Positions 39,761 to 41,240 of a stretch of 41,240 bases of DNA are shown here, in pieces. The stretch lies in the NCBI GenBank assembly GCA_964546435.1, contig CAZJKJ010000029.1, positions 1-41,240 of the forward strand, in the 5' to 3' direction. Below the pieces are notes generated by a model, which ran no database searches, was not told the origin of the DNA, and saw nothing but the letters and a program-made list of their open reading frames with translations. Every line of letters starts with the position of its first letter. Position 1 is the first letter of the stretch. Origin of the DNA: CAYNST01 sp964546435. Lineage in GTDB: Bacteria > Pseudomonadota > Gammaproteobacteria > Pseudomonadales > Cellvibrionaceae. Made by a program: the position numbers and the translations under genes.

Positions 39761-41240
39761 CTACAGCTGTTCCAGGCGCTCCAGCCGCTGTACGTCCCTG
39801 ACGGCACCTTCATCTGCGCTGGTGGCCAGCAAGGCATAGGCCCGGAGGGCGGTGCTGACTTTGCGGGGCCGCGGAGCAGCAGGTTTCCAGCCTTTCGCAT
39901 TCTGTTCTTCCCGTCGCTGTTTGAGGGTCTCCTCGTCCACTAGCAAATCAATCCGGCGGTTGGGAATGTCAATGAGAATGCGATCGCCATTACGCACCAG
40001 TCCGATGGTGCCGCCCGCCGCCGCTTCCGGCGAGGCGTGGCCAATGGACAGGCCGGATGTGCCGCCACTGAAGCGACCATCGGTAAACAAAGCGCACTCT
40101 TTGCCCAGACCTTTGGATTTCAGGTAGGACGTGGGGTAGAGCATTTCCTGCATGCCGGGGCCGCCTTTGGGGCCTTCATAGCGAACGATGACGACATCAC
40201 CGGCTTTGACCTCGTCATTGAGGATGTGGGCCACCGCTTCTTCCTGGGACTCGGTCACATGAGCGGGGCCTTCAAAGCGCAGGTTGGCGTCGTCCACACC
40301 GGCGGTCTTTACCACACAGCCTTTCTCGGCCAGATTACCGTAGAGAACCGCCAGCCCGCCCTCGTGGGAGAAGGCATTCTCCAGGGAGCGAATGCAGCCG
40401 CTCACCCGGTCGGCATCCAGTGACGGCCAGCGTGTGGCCTGGCTGAAGGCGGTCTGGGTCGGAATGCCGGCCGGGCCGGCTTTGTAAAAATGGACCACCT
40501 CCGGGCTGGGACTCCGCATGATGTCCCAGGTGTCGATCGCGTCCTTCAGCGTGGGGGAATGCACGGTAGGGCTGTCGGCATGGAGCAGGCCCGCTCTTTC
40601 CAGCTCGCCCAGGATCGCCATGATGCCCCCCGCCCGATGTACGTCTTCGATATGATATTTCGGCGTATTGGGTGCCACTTTGCACAATTGCGGTACCTGG
40701 CGGCTGAGGCGGTCGATGTCTGTCAGAGTGAAATCGATCTCCGCTTCCTTGGCAATTGCGAGCAGGTGCAGGATGGTATTGGTGCTGCCGCCCATGGCGA
40801 TGTCCAGGGTGATGGCATTGGCATACGCGTTCCAGGAGGCGATATTGCGGGGTAAGACCCGATCGTTTTCTTCTTCATAGTAGCTGCGGGCCAGTTCGAC
40901 GATCAGGTGACCGGCGCGCTCGAAGAGCTGCCTGCGGTCCGCGTGGGTGGCGACCACAGTGCCGTTGCCAGGCAGGCTAAGACCCAGCGCTTCGGTGAGA
41001 CAGTTCATGGAATTGGCGGTGAACATGCCGGAGCAGGAACCGCAGGTAGGGCAGGCGCTGCGCTCGTATTCGGCGACTGTCTCATCCGAGGCGGAGCTGT
41101 CCGCCGCGATTACCATGGCATCGACCAGATCCAGCCCGTGCTCGGCCAGCTTGGTTTTACCCGCTTCCATAGGGCCGCCGGAAACAAACACCACAGGTAT
41201 GTTGATCCGCATGGCCGCCAGCAGCATGCCGGGCGTGATC
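39761..41240 (-). CDS. ilvD: Dihydroxy-acid dehydratase (partial, cut by window edge)
   Basis: The last 493 residues of IlvD, which dehydrates dihydroxy-acids in isoleucine and valine synthesis. The frame is open to the window edge and begins ITPGMLLAAMRINIPVVFVS, so roughly 120 N-terminal residues lie beyond 41240. Visible signatures are SGGPMEAGKTKL, the cysteine cluster region SACPTCGSCSGMFTANSMNC, LSLPGNGTVVATHADR, and near the C-terminus ALFTDGRFSGGTSGLSIGHA. The enzyme binds an iron-sulfur cluster. The gene ends 129 bases from the convergent lipoprotein gene. Confidence 0.97.
   Translation of the reverse strand, partial: ITPGMLLAAMRINIPVVFVSGGPMEAGKTKLAEHGLDLVDAMVIAADSSASDETVAEYERSACPTCGSCSGMFTANSMNCLTEALGLSLPGNGTVVATHADRRQLFERAGHLIVELARSYYEEENDRVLPRNIASWNAYANAITLDIAMGGSTNTILHLLAIAKEAEIDFTLTDIDRLSRQVPQLCKVAPNTPKYHIEDVHRAGGIMAILGELERAGLLHADSPTVHSPTLKDAIDTWDIMRSPSPEVVHFYKAGPAGIPTQTAFSQATRWPSLDADRVSGCIRSLENAFSHEGGLAVLYGNLAEKGCVVKTAGVDDANLRFEGPAHVTESQEEAVAHILNDEVKAGDVVIVRYEGPKGGPGMQEMLYPTSYLKSKGLGKECALFTDGRFSGGTSGLSIGHASPEAAAGGTIGLVRNGDRILIDIPNRRIDLLVDEETLKQRREEQNAKGWKPAAPRPRKVSTALRAYALLATSADEGAVRDVQRLERLEQL

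Overview
The window comes from the chromosome of a Gram-negative gammaproteobacterium, probably a marine or saline aerobe near the Pseudomonadales/Cellvibrionales/Marinobacter groups. The evidence is moderately high GC, an NhaD sodium/proton antiporter, a TtpC-type TonB energy system and gene blocks I recall from Pseudomonas: asmA-mutY-yggX, iron ABC genes-gcvT-gcvH, and HAD-rppH-ptsP-lgt-thyA-folA with ilvD nearby. It is mostly core genome. I found no intact mobile element, CRISPR array, rRNA or tRNA.

Layout: 1-650 holds a frameshifted remnant of a DUF5131 (Gp37/Gp68-like) gene and an unknown small gene. 736-3759 (+) holds a luciferase-like monooxygenase, an aldo/keto reductase and a metallo-beta-lactamase-fold hydrolase. 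3970-6326 (-) is a SulP anion transporter coupled to a tandem universal stress protein, divergent from nhaD (6910-8361, +). 8377-13313 (-) is an asmA-mutY-yggX-ATP-grasp-like operon, interrupted by 100 N. The N run is flanked by an identical 55-bp sequence and is almost certainly an assembly artefact. 13576-17939 (+) holds an iron-type ABC binding protein and permease under a possible Fur site, then gcvT and gcvH, with neither an ABC ATPase nor gcvP.

18473-23871 (+) is the most unusual part. A 1194-residue protein carries two BadF/HgdC-type ATPase domains plus a DUF2229 region, followed 11 bp later by a 600-residue COG3581-type protein. Such pairs are expected to use ATP to push electrons to an iron-sulfur protein. 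Each ATPase domain keeps a cysteine pair 39 residues apart, as in HgdC, so the chain may be a one-piece version of the HgdC dimer. Nested inverted repeats lie upstream. A 14-unit minisatellite follows and supplies the stop codon of the convergent imelysin-like lipoprotein gene.

24166-25970 (-) is the imelysin-like gene with an overlapping HAD phosphatase gene. 26367-31590 (+) is rppH-ptsP-lgt-thyA-folA (mRNA decapping, nitrogen PTS, lipoprotein maturation, thymidylate/folate). 31835-37102 (+) is a DUF3450-TtpC-ExbB-ExbD-TonB-TPR system powering outer-membrane receptors, with a strong hairpin between exbB and exbD and a terminator at its end. 37410-39632 (+) holds a Ycf46-like AAA+ ATPase and an OmpA-like lipoprotein. 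39761-41240 (-) is most of ilvD, cut by the window edge.
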